Translations under genes and position numbers: made by a program
Part shown: piece after piece, positions 1 through 8,100 of the stretch
How the letters are laid out: each line of letters begins with the position of its first letter
Position numbering within the stretch: the stretch's first letter is position 1
Notes under the pieces: generated by a model
The model's database searches: none
What the model saw: the letters and a program-made list of their open reading frames with translations, nothing else
What the model was told of the DNA's origin: nothing
Assembly: GCA_018398765.1 (NCBI GenBank)
Contig: JAHBMJ010000539.1
Coordinates: 1 to 17,500, forward strand
Direction of reading: 5' to 3'
Length of the DNA stretch: 17,500 bases
DNA from: Chromera velia
Lineage: Eukaryota > Sar > Chromeraceae

Positions 1-735
1 GAGGTGAGGGAATCGAAGCAAATGAAGATGGCGAAAGGCTGGCTACCGGCCTATTTGAAGGAATGGTATGAGAAGTACGAGGAGGAGCATGGAGTGTTCT
101 CGAACTGGGAGTCGCTGAAGACTGAACTCACGGAGAGACTGAAGGTGACCATGGAGAGGAGTATCGCTCGGGCAAAGCTTCAGGCACTTCGCTGCACTGA
201 AGCCTTAGGGGTGGAGAAGTATAACGAGGCCTTCTCTCAGTTGGTGGGCCAGCTTCCCCACCTGTGGGAGGAAGACGTTGTCGAGGACTACATCAAGGGA
301 CTGCCAAATTCTATCGCCTTCGACATTGCGAAGGCGAAGACCCACACTCTGCTAGAGACACAGAAGGAGGCAGCCGAGATCGAAGCCTTCCTCTCCTCCT
401 GAGCGAAAGGTGGCAGACACCGAGATTTCCGTCTGCGCGTTCCCGAGAGTGGAGGGGTGAGCGGTCAACGTAACTAGCCGCTTGTCCCTAAGGAAGGGCC
501 CGTCCCCATAGATTTGTGTGGGGTCCGTTCGCTCCCACTACCACTCACGCCGGATGAGAGAGCCCGTTGCATCCGGGAAGGACGGTGCTTCCGTTGCCGC
601 CTGTTTAGTCATAGTGCCAACAGATGCCCAGGGCCACACTGTCAGGGCTGGGCAAATTATGGCAACTCCCGTGCAGACTCGTGGAGATGGGGGCAAGGAG
701 AAGAAAGGCAGTAGGCACATGGTGGTAATTCCCAG
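1..735 (+). pseudogene. gag: Retrotransposon gag with CCHC zinc knuckle, broken and 5'-partial
   Basis: The capsid-like part is open from the window edge to the TGA at 400-402. It has the helical, Trp/Leu-rich pattern of the retrotransposon gag domain (for example around WESLKTELTERL and YIKGLPNSIAFD). In the same frame past two stops (400-402 and 475-477), a nucleocapsid zinc knuckle is visible at about 577-633, with the Cys-x2-Cys-x4-His-x4-Cys spacing in CFRCRLFSHSANRC. A further stop follows at 712-714. In the family, gag forms the virus-like particle and the knuckle binds the element RNA. Several stops within 360 bp and a missing start mean no functional Gag can come from this copy. The GTG or ATG codons near base 4 are not the true start. 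Confidence 0.85.
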
Positions 736-759
736 TAGGGTTCCTCCTTCCAGACGTAG

Positions 760-1321
760 TGGAAGGGGGGACACAGAGACTCGGGCCCTCGGGGCAGAGG
801 GTGTGGTGGTCGGAGAAAGCGTGGTGATGGTCATAACGGTGGACGATCTGGAGTCCGGACGATCTATAGGGGCTATGAAGCGGGAGAAGTGCCCCCGACA
901 CGTGGTCAGTGTGGTCAGTGCACAGAAATATATGGGGATCCCCAAGAGTTTGACATTCCCATCGAACACATAAACACGTGTGACACACAGTCGAATTCCG
1001 CTCTCGATTTGTTCTCTGATTTGGACTTTCGTCCAGGGTTGTTTGTATACTCTAGCCGAGTGGCGGGTATGCCTGTCAGAGTTTTGGTTGACTTCAGAGC
1101 GGATGATATTTATCTAGATCGCAGATTTGCCCGTGCCCACCGCATCCATGTATGCAGATTGAGACGACCAACTCCAGTACATGGGGTGCTGAAAGCTTCG
1201 AAGAAGGCGATCAAAACGCGAACGGTTCGGGACTGTGCGCCCTCTGTGCCGGTCAACATTCAAGGGTACCAAGAGACAGTAGGTGCCATGCTGGCCGACC
1301 TGGAATTAATTTGATTTAATT
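760..1321 (+). pseudogene. pro: Retrotransposon aspartic protease, active site altered
   Basis: After stops at 736 and 757, frame 1 stays open to 1312-1314. It begins with a Gly/Arg-rich linker typical of the end of gag. The protease fold is recognisable from VRVLVDFRADDIYLDRRFA at about 1078-1134. The catalytic aspartate codon at 1090-1092 is kept, but the following two residues are Phe-Arg where the family has Ser/Thr-Gly. The family's second conserved Ile-Leu-Gly strand appears only in the neighbouring frame near 1313-1327 as ILR, so a frame change and a Gly-to-Arg change both fall here. The enzyme would normally cut the Gag-Pol polyprotein. This copy is inferred to be catalytically dead. 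Confidence 0.8.
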
Positions 1322-2701
1322 TTGAGAACAAAGTGGGGGCATGAGTATGAGCCAGAGCTACAGTGGTCGTCTCAAAGTCTGCGTTTTTGGTTCAAGGGGA
1401 AATTGATTTACTGGGTGCCTGATGTAGAGCTTGAAGAGGAGGAGGAATTTTCAGATTGTCCCCCTCTTCTCTCTTCTGTGCAGGCACGCCGAACAATCCG
1501 GAAGGGGGTGGTCTACCACATTCTGCGGTTGCAGACAAGATCCTCTCCTGGTAAGTTCGATGCATGTCGGGTTCAAGGGCTTCATGAAATATATGAGGGG
1601 GAAAAGAATGTGGAGATGAAGGAAAAAGGAAAGGGGGGTAGTGAGACAGTGAATGACTTTCTTTCTTCGCTCCCGGCTGACCATCATGTTTTCTCTTTGC
1701 CTGATTTGAGTGAGGTACATGAGTTTCTTCAAAAACCGTCCATGCCTGTCGACGTAAAAAAAATTGTGGTAGAGAATGCAACTCTCTTTCCTGACTCTCT
1801 TTCAGGATTACCTCCGTTTCGGGGCAAGGAGCTGGATTTCAAGATCGATTTGGAACCCGGCCACCCATCCCCAGCTTGCCCACCTTACCGTCTTTCTCTT
1901 GGTGAGTTGGATGAGCTGAGAAAGCAGGTGGATACGTATTTAAAACAAGGATTCATTCGCCCATCATACTCTCCGTATGCAGCTCCAGTGTTGTTTGTAT
2001 AGAAGAAAGACGGAAGCATGAGAATGTGTTATGATTACACAGGACTGAACAGAATTACAATCAAAGACAAACACCCACTCCCTCACCCACAAGACCTCAT
2101 TGATCGGCTGCATGAGGCAAAATTCTTCACTGTACTTGATCTCAGACAGTACTACTATCAAATGAAAGTAAGGGAGAGAGATATCCAGAAAATAGCATTC
2201 ACGACACGGTATAGAAATTTTAAGTGGTTGGTTGTCTCTTTTGGGTTGACAAACGCTCCACCGGCAGCAATGAGACTCATTCAGTATATATTGCATGAGT
2301 GTTTAGATCGATACGTGTTGGTTTTCATTGATGATATTTTGATTTATTCGCGGACAAGAGAAGAGCATGTAAGGCATGTGTCTCGGCTTTTGTTATTGTT
2401 GAGACAAGCGAAATTGTTCGCGAAGCTTTCAAAATATCATTTTTTTCAAAGAGAGGTTGTTTTTTTTGGATTGAAGATTTTAGAAAAGGGAGTGAGGCCA
2501 GAGAGAAGTAAAATAGAGGAAATTAAGAACTGGCCTGTACCAAAGAGCACGAGTGAATTACATTCTTTTCTCGGCTTGGCGTCGTGGGTGAGAAGATTTA
2601 TTTTCGAGTTCAGTAAGAAGGCTGCTCTGATGTATCGCTTGCTGAAAAAGAAGGTGAAGTTTGAATGGAAAAAAAGCAGTAAGCGAGCTTCGAGACAGTG
2701 A
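1322..2701 (+). pseudogene. pol: Retrotransposon reverse transcriptase, split by one stop codon
   Basis: Frame 2 carries the connector to protease (EYEPELQW), the entry to the palm (KIDLEPGHP, PPYRLS, LKQGFIRPS) and, after a TAG at 2000-2002, the remaining reverse transcriptase. The stop falls where the family has a basic residue, just before KKDGSMRMCYDY. The palm motifs are FGLTNAP at about 2240-2260 and the catalytic pair in FIDDILIYSR at about 2323-2352, the usual Ty3/gypsy variant of YxDD. The thumb (FFGLKI, FLGLASWVRRFI) follows. The frame ends at TGA 2699-2701 as the RNase H domain starts in another frame, with the shift inside or next to an A-rich run at 2668-2682. In life it would copy element RNA into cDNA. 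Confidence 0.94.
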
Positions 2702-4422
2702 AGAAAACCGTAAAGAAAGTGACGGAATTGTTTGTTCCCAAACCCACCCGCCCGTTTGAGGTCTTTGCAGATACCTGCGAAAAGACCTCAATGCTCGCGG
2801 CGGCGTTGATGCAGAAGGACCCACAGGTCGGAATTCTGCGTCCGTATGCCTTCGCGTCAAGAACGATGAACCCCGCAGAGAAGAACTACCATATTAAAGA
2901 CAAAGAATTTTTGGTGTGTGTGTTTGCTGTAAAGATTTGGCGTCCGTATATCTCTTGCACTACTCAAGTGTGGAGCGATCATGAATCTTTGAAAACGATC
3001 ACGTCGACTGCTGATCAGATGCAAATGTCTCCACGCATACGTCGTTGGGTGATGTTGTTTGATCAGATTGGAATCGTTCCTCGCTATGTGGTGGATGCAT
3101 TGAGTAGAAAGCCAGTGAGAGAGATAGAGGCAAACAGAGAGACAGAGGAGAAGAGAGAGACAGAGGTAAACAGAGAGACAGAGGAGAATAGAGAAACAGA
3201 GAAGAAAAGAAAGACAGAGGAGGAAAGAGAAAACGTTGAGGAAAAGAGTGAAGAAGAAGAAGAAGAAGAAGAAGACAGAGAGAAAAGAATTCTGGCGGGA
3301 ATAGAAATGAGAGTGGACATGGATGAAGAGTTCCTGAGAGAGATAAAGAGAGGATACAAGAAGGAAACATTCTTTCAGGAACTGTGTGAGGTGCTTAGGC
3401 ATCCAGAAGAGCCGGTGCCTCGACACTTGAGAATAAGAATTCAATCATTCACTTTCATGGATGGCCTTCTGTATTTTAAAAATCGTCTGGCCATCCCTGC
3501 TGATATATTGCAGAGACAGATCATCTCAGAGCACTACGACACTATGATAGGCGGACACCTAGGGCCAGAGAAGACTTTCTTGAAGGTGAACAGCAAGTTT
3601 TACTGGCCTAACATGTACCGCTCAATGAAGAAATACGTGGCTTGCTGTGATGTATGTCAGAGAGCAAAACATTCAACACAGAAAAAACCAGGTTTGCTGA
3701 ATCCACTGCCCATCCCTGAATTTGTATATAAGAGTCTTTCTCTTGACTTCCTATTTGGTCTGCCGAGGACATTGTATTGGGGAAAGATTGTGGATGGAAT
3801 TCTGTCTGTGGTTAACCGTCTGTCAAAAGATGCATTCTTCATTCCAGTGTGGGAGGAGATCACAGGTCCTGGAGAAGAAACTGCATCTGTTGTGTTTGAA
3901 AGAGTGGTGTGTTCTGTTAGCATGTTTTGGTCGCTCGTCTCTGATCGTGATCCTCGCTTTATTTCTGCCTTCTGGCGAGAGTTACAGAAGCTGTGGAATT
4001 CAAAAATGAAAATGAGTTCCTCTCGACACCCACAGACAGACGGACAGATAGAGAGAGACAATAGGACGATCAGGGAGATGTTGCGATGTTTCGTAATGGA
4101 CCATCAGGAAGACTGGGCCGAGGCTTTGCCTGCATGTAATTTTGCATACAGAGACAGTGTTCATCCTGTGACTGGTCTCTCACCTTACAGATTTACGCAT
4201 GGGTTTGATCCAATTCGTCTGCCTGCAGTGCCGGTCAGGGGAAGCTCGCTGTCGCCTTCTGCAGCGGACTTCGTCATAAGGCATAAGGCAGAGATCGCCC
4301 AGGCGAAGGAATTGTTGGAGCAGGCCAGAGAAACAGTAGCCTGCTATTATGATCGACACCGCAGGGAATTGGAGGTTGGTCCTGGAGATTGGGTTTTGGT
4401 GCACAGAGAGTTTTTTGAGTAA
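2683..4422 (+). pseudogene. pol: Retrotransposon RNase H and integrase, with an acidic repeat insert between them
   Basis: RNase H spans about 2755-3117. Its acidic positions appear in FEVFADTCEK, NYHIKDKEF and VWSDHESLK, and it ends with VDALSRKP, although the usual loop before that last motif is shortened. A charged repeat follows (about 3106-3300). The integrase has the HHCC zinc-binding head (EHYDTMIGGH, then CCDVCQRAK at about 3523-3670) and the DDE core: Asp in LSLDFLFG, Asp in VSDRDPRF and Glu in HPQTDGQIERDNRTI. All three catalytic acids are present, so this part is the best preserved. A TAA at 4420-4422 cuts it before the C-terminal domain. The domain normally inserts element cDNA into the host chromosome. 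Confidence 0.94.
3106..3300 (+). repeat. In-frame purine-rich coding repeat (Arg/Glu/Thr) between RNase H and integrase
   Basis: The + strand is nearly pure A/G with scattered C. It encodes repeated NRETEE/KRETE units of about 18 nt, followed by a run of Glu from GAA triplets near 3254-3276. The reading frame stays open through it. It looks like microsatellite expansion inside a coding linker. Ty3/gypsy elements usually have only a short spacer here. Confidence 0.8.
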
Positions 4423-4809
4423 GAAAAGAGACCGGAAGGACAAAAAAAAAAGTTGGAGCCAATTTGGTTTGGTCCCTTTGAGGTAGAGAGAATGGTGACA
4501 AGACGGGCATATGAGCTTATCTTCCCGGCAGGTGTGCGCATTCACCCTGTAGTGAATGTAAGCTATTTGAAGAAGTATGTTAGAGAGCCGGGAGATCCTC
4601 CACCTGCAGTCAGACTCCCTAGATTTGAAGGACCAGAATATGAAGTGGAGGAGGTATTGGAATGGAGAAGAATCGGTGGAAAGTCGCATTATTTGGTGAG
4701 ATGAAAGGGATTCAGAAAGGAAGATGCCTCATGGGAACTGGCAGAAAATCTTTCACGCGCAAAAGAAGCAATTGCCGACTTCAAGAGAAGAAGAATGCAA
4801 AGGAAGTGA
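4423..4809 (+). pseudogene. pol: Integrase C-terminal domain and chromodomain of the retrotransposon
   Basis: This continues in the same frame after the TAA at 4420-4422. The GPFEVERMV and HPVVNVSYLKKYV stretches match the end of chromovirus integrase. A chromodomain follows: YEVEEVLEWRR, YLVR, then after a TGA at 4702-4704 KGFRKEDASWELAENL, ending at TGA 4807-4809. In HP1-type chromodomains the position hit by this TGA is a tryptophan of the aromatic cage that holds methyl-lysine. The upstream Tyr and downstream Phe of the cage are kept. In chromoviruses this domain is thought to guide integration to heterochromatin. This copy would end before completing the fold. Confidence 0.88.
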
Positions 4810-4831
4810 GGCTTGGGAGTGGATAGGCATG

Positions 4832-5386
4832 TGTGAGAGATAAGTTAGAGAAGGAGTTAGTAGAAAAGTTAGTGAGCTTCAAGGTGAGAGACAAATTAAG
4901 TAGGCGTGGACAAGCTGGACAAAGGAGATGGTGCTGGGCAGGTGACTGGTTAGATCTGGTCGGTCGTGGCATACCGATGTCTATGCATGTTTCTCAACTG
5001 ATTGATGCAGGCCTGAGTACTCAGCCAAGGAACTGAGCGTGGACGTCAGTTTAGCGGACGAGCATGTGTGAGGGGCGTGCCCAGGGCTGAGACGTCGGGC
5101 TGTACATGTGGCGGCGCGAGAGGTGCAGCTGCCGGGGTGTGAGCGCGCATAGTATACGTACCAGGACCGGCTCGGAGACGGCTTGCTGCCAGGCCACGAC
5201 AATGGAAAGAGCGCGCGCGATTATATCGATTTTAGTGAAGGCTGCTATGGGACGAGGCCAAATAAATCGAGCAGCCTGGTGTATGAAGTGATCAACAGAC
5301 TGTTTGACTAACTAGATTGAACACTGACGCTTCTAGGTCAGATGTACCTTCGGACCACTATATAGTAATGTACTGTTCATCTTACA
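4832..5386 (+). repeat. Tentative 3' LTR of the retrotransposon
   Basis: No gene is seen between the end of the chromodomain and 5386. The stretch begins TGTGAGAG after a purine-leaning segment (4794-4827), and TTACA ends at 5386; these could be LTR ends. An AATAAA at 5261-5266 could serve as poly(A) signal, and TATATAG lies near 5360. The 5' LTR is off the window, so the two copies cannot be compared and both edges are guesses. Confidence 0.3.
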
Positions 5387-5807
5387 CGGGGCGACCTAGG
5401 CCCTGCAGGGCCTGCACTATAAAATTCTAAAAAAAAAACTAAAAAAATGGACGTCTTATTTTTTTTTTAAAGAATTTTACAAAATTAAAAAGTCTCCCAA
5501 TTTGTTGATTTTAGTCTTCAAAGGTCATCAATATGAAAAAAAAAGAATATGTTAAGCTATATAGGTCTTAAGATGTTTTCCGAATATATTTTTAAATATT
5601 AAAAAAAAAAAAAACATGTGTTTATACAGATTGAGTAGACTCAATCTAAACTCCGTTTCACTATTTTTTAGTTTTTTAGTGAATGTTCGGATCATGTTCC
5701 TATTGATTTGGTTCTAAAATTCTAAAGTTAAAAAAAAAAAATGTCACAGGTGTCCTTAATTTATTTTTTTTTTAGAATTTTATAGTGCAAAGCCTAGGGT
5801 GCGACCC
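5387..5807. mobile_element. Short element with terminal inverted repeats (MITE-like), non-coding
   Basis: GCACTATAAAATTCTA followed by an A-run starts at 5414. Its exact reverse complement, T-run then TAGAATTTTATAGTGC, ends at 5788. Weaker inverted similarity continues inward about 50 bp on both sides (GGACGTC near 5449, GGTGTCC near 5749, with AAAGAATTTTA and TAAAATTCTAAAG further in). Outside the arms, CCTAGG occurs on both sides (5395-5400 and 5793-5798) next to GGGGCGAC on the left and GCGACCC on the right. A 9-bp stem dyad (AGATTGAGT / ACTCAATCT, 5628-5647) sits near the centre. The interior is AT-rich and non-coding. Size and structure fit a non-autonomous DNA transposon. The family is not recognised and the target-site duplication is unclear. 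Confidence 0.65.
5398..5413. repeat. 16-bp perfect palindrome at the left edge of the inverted-repeat element
   Basis: AGGCCCTGCAGGGCCT reads the same on both strands. It sits directly outside the left 16-bp inverted-repeat core and has no counterpart on the right side, so it may be host sequence or an asymmetric end. Confidence 0.8.
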
Positions 5808-5909
5808 GAAACATAAATCCTATCCTATGATTCCTATCCCATCGATAACATAACAATAATAGCATAACATAGCATTGATATTTCGGGTTCTAGTCCGGGT
5901 TTTACCCGC

Positions 5910-5990
5910 GGTCCACTGCCGGAGGTCGGCTTACACCGATAGTGGCATCATAGTGCAAGTCGACAGTGATTCGACATCCGGCAGTGGACC
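5910..5990. repeat. 19-bp near-perfect inverted repeat with 43-nt spacer
   Basis: The left arm at 5910-5928 (GGTCCACTGCCGGAGGTCG) pairs with the right arm at 5972-5990 (CGACATCCGGCAGTGGACC) with one mismatch. A small second hairpin (CGGGT-TTT-ACCCG, 5896-5908) lies just upstream. The GC content stands out from the AT-rich surroundings. Confidence 0.8.
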
Positions 5991-6019
5991 TAGCAGTAGA
6001 CCAGTGGGACCACGGGGAA

Positions 6020-6048
6020 ATCAATCAATCAATCAAAATCAATCAATC
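6020..6048. repeat. (TCAA)n tetranucleotide array
   Basis: TCAATCAATCAATCA, a short AA interruption, then ATCAATCAATC. It lies in the non-coding AT-rich spacer. Confidence 0.9.
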
Positions 6049-6332
6049 CGGAACGTTAGTCCTAATCCTAATTCTATATGTACGACTCTTTATAATAAAT
6101 TTATGATGATTTAGTATGTTATCTAAAAACCTTAATGATCAATATCACTCGATCTGGCATTAATTACCGTAAAGTTTTGCTTGTGGACATTCTTAATTAT
6201 ATAAAAAAAAATCAAAAATGTATATAGGGAAACATGACTCGGAGAACATACAAGAAATTTATTTTTTAAATCCCTTTAGTCCTTTAAAATTTAAAAGTTT
6301 AAATAGAAATTCAAATTACCTAAGTCTCAAAA

Positions 6333-6336
<4 letters not shown>

Positions 6337-6390
<54 letters not shown>

Positions 6391-6428
6391 ATCTCAGATC
6401 TCTCTTTCTCTCTCTCTCTCTCTCTCTG

Positions 6429-6462
<34 letters not shown>

Positions 6463-6560
6463 TTCTCTCTGTCTCTCTAGCTCTCCTTTCTCTCTCTCAC
6501 TCTCTGTCTCCCTTATTCTTTCTCCCCCTCTTTCTTTCTCTTTCTCTCTCTCTAGTGGTA
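6337..6560. repeat. Compound (CT)n-(CA)n-(CT)n microsatellite
   Basis: A CT run to 6366, about twelve CA units (6366-6389), an ATCTCAGATC break, then interrupted CT runs to about 6553. Any protein-like reading frame here is only Leu/Ser repeat. Confidence 0.95.
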
Positions 6561-7541
6561 GCTCCAGCATTTCAACTCGCATTTTTCAGAATTTCTCTCA
6601 AAAGTTCTTGAATTTTCTTTTTGATTCTAATGCTTTCTTTTCTTGCTTTTTTTTTGTCGTTCTTTCCTCCTTCCTTCCATCCTTTTTAAGGCTTTCTCTC
6701 TCTCGATCCGTCATTTCGTCAGTCCGCTCTTTTCCTTGTTTCTTTCTTTCATCCGTTCCTTCCTTCCTTCCTTCCTTCCTTTTTCCGTTTTGTTTGTTTC
6801 CTCTCCTCTTTCGTCCTCCTTCTTTCCTTCCCTGCTTTCTTTCTTTCTTTCGTTCGTTCGTTCGTTTGTTTCTTCGTCCGTTCTTGCTTGTTTCTTCCCT
6901 TCTTTTTTTCTTATTTAGTTTCACCGGCTTTCTTTCATTCTGGATACGCGTCAGTGCCGTTCTGGTGAGGCTTGTTCGAAGTGCATGTCTCTTTTTGTTC
7001 CTCGATGCAGAATGTTGAATTCTCATTGACTCATTCATTTACTGTACTGTCTCACAGGTCGCCTCCGCCCCTTGCTCTTCCAAGGCGCCCCTTTTCGTTC
7101 CTTCTGGAGCATTCTCAAAAGTCTGCTTTTGATTTGTCTATCCAATTCCGGCGCTCTTTTGCTCTTCTGTCTTGTATCTCTCTTGACAGCTCCTCTACTC
7201 TTCTTCGGATCCCTCCGAACCCCCCTCTCTTTTCTTTTTTTTTTCTATTCTTTCCCACCCCGTACACCTATCTGCACGCTCTCTTGGGCTGACATACAGA
7301 TGCGATTGATCCCCATTTCGTTGAACTTCACCTTGCACCGCTGCCGTCTCTCTCCTTCCAATTTAGGAACAAATTTTCCATTAATTCTCCTCTAACAGTC
7401 TTCAGCCCCCGAGGGCCCGCTCCTTACTGCATCCCCTTCTTGCTCTTTCCTTCTCAATCATCCCCCCTCCATCTTGCCGTCTGCTTTCCGAGGGTCTTCT
7501 GTTTTTCGTTCATTTTCTGAGGTCTACTTCGCATTCTGCTT
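6561..7541. other. Pyrimidine-rich, strand-biased spacer with TTCC, TTTC and TTCG arrays
   Basis: The + strand is mostly C and T for nearly 1 kb. TTCC units lie at about 6757-6781, and TTTC then TTCG units at about 6836-6866. Open frames on both strands consist of Ser/Phe/Leu or Lys/Glu/Arg repeats and show no domain. It lies beyond the 3' end of LSM7 (- strand), whose 3' UTR could enter its right end. No promoter or RNA gene is recognised. Confidence 0.75.
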
Positions 7542-7791
7542 TCCTTTCGCTAACTGTGACTGACTGCATGAAACTGAAAATCGAAAAGCACAGAATGCAT
7601 CGATTTCATGAGGAAGTCTTGCGATAAGTATGTCGACAGCTATCGAGACCTCTAAGTATCTTCACTTTCAGTAATGATCAGACCAGACAGACTGAAAACC
7701 CCCTACTAGAAGCCCTCCCCTCCCCCCACTCCTTCTCCCGAGCAATCCCTGAACAATAATTCCGCTCCAACTTCCACGTGCATTCGCCCCT
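7542..7791. other. 3' flank of LSM7, no gene seen
   Basis: Mixed sequence that on the - strand follows the LSM7 stop codon and should hold its 3' UTR. I see no clear AATAAA on the - strand close to the stop, so the poly(A) site cannot be placed. Confidence 0.5.
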
Positions 7792-8100
7792 TCATATCGT
7801 TGGTTGTGCCGACTGAAGAAAAGGATTCTCGATCTCTTCCATCCCGTCCATCGGACAAACCAGCATCACGGAGGTCCCCCTTGCCACAACCAACCCCAAC
7901 TTTCTTGTCTCGTCCAAGGTCTTGTAAGGGTTCTCCGGGTCTCTCAAGTACTCCTCTGCGTCATCAAGCACCAAGTTCACAACTTGGTCTGAACCTTTCA
8001 GAGTCCCCTTCACCTCTCTGCCCCCAACAAATTTTACTCGAACCTCTTTGTTCAAGTACTTGGTGAGGTCAAGAACTGTGGACTGCTTCTTTTGAGCCAT
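7792..8100 (-). CDS. LSM7: U6 snRNA-associated Sm-like protein LSm7
   Basis: This is a 102-residue intronless protein, the normal length for LSm7. It shows the Sm fold: Sm1 (LTKYLNKEVRVKFVGGREVKGTLKGSD, residues about 12-38, with the RNA-contact region NLVLDDAEEYLRD at about 42-54) and Sm2 (LGLVVARGTSVMLVCP, residues about 68-83). GLVVARGTSV matches the LSm7 version of the Sm2 signature. In known systems LSm7 is one subunit of the LSm2-8 ring on the U6 snRNA 3' end in the nucleus, and of the LSm1-7 ring that promotes mRNA decay in the cytoplasm. The start is the ATG at 8098-8100, which agrees with the family N-terminus. It is divergent from the HPR-like gene, with 692 bp between start codons. 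No intron is seen, unlike its neighbours. Confidence 0.96.
   Translation of the reverse strand: MAQKKQSTVLDLTKYLNKEVRVKFVGGREVKGTLKGSDQVVNLVLDDAEEYLRDPENPYKTLDETRKLGLVVARGTSVMLVCPMDGMEEIENPFLQSAQPTI

Larger units (their letters stand above)
1..5386 (+). mobile_element. Degenerate Ty3/gypsy chromovirus-type LTR retrotransposon, 5' end outside the window
   Basis: The order gag, CCHC knuckle, protease, reverse transcriptase, RNase H, integrase and chromodomain is seen directly and defines a Ty3/gypsy element; the chromodomain places it with chromoviruses. Coding runs in forward frame 1 (gag and protease), switches to frame 2 near 1305-1322 (protease end and reverse transcriptase), and returns to frame 1 near 2670-2700 (RNase H, integrase, chromodomain). 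In-frame stops lie at 400, 475, 712, 736, 757, 2000, 4420 and 4702, so no full polyprotein can be made. Coding similarity ends at the TGA at 4807-4809. The 5' LTR, primer binding site and gag start are left of base 1. The 3' boundary is uncertain and the end given here rests on a tentative LTR call. Confidence 0.93.
5808..6335. other. AT-rich intergenic stretch without a recognisable gene
   Basis: It holds ATAACAT/AGCAT short repeats near 5845-5878, an 18/19-bp inverted repeat (listed separately), a TCAA tetranucleotide array and AT-rich unique sequence. An 80-codon forward frame at 5875-6114 crosses the hairpin and the repeat array and looks non-coding. Confidence 0.6.

Noticed and set aside
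1305-1322. Programmed frameshift between protease and reverse transcriptase
   Set aside because: No clear slippery heptamer with a downstream structure is seen, and the surrounding stops make simple decay more likely.
2857-3444. 195-codon - strand frame opposite the retrotransposon
   Set aside because: It is the antisense of the purine-rich Pol insert, and the integrase on the + strand is clearly the coding strand.
4702-4704. Reading TGA as tryptophan, which would restore the chromodomain frame
   Set aside because: UGA as Trp is known in chromerid plastids, but this is nuclear DNA. The same element has TAG and TAA stops too, and the host genes use no internal TGA.
5875-6114. 79-codon forward frame
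   Set aside because: It crosses a hairpin and the TCAA array and has no recognisable protein features.
6218-7018. 266-codon forward frame rich in Ser/Leu/Phe
   Set aside because: It is produced by CT and TTCC microsatellites, has no domain and no plausible start context.
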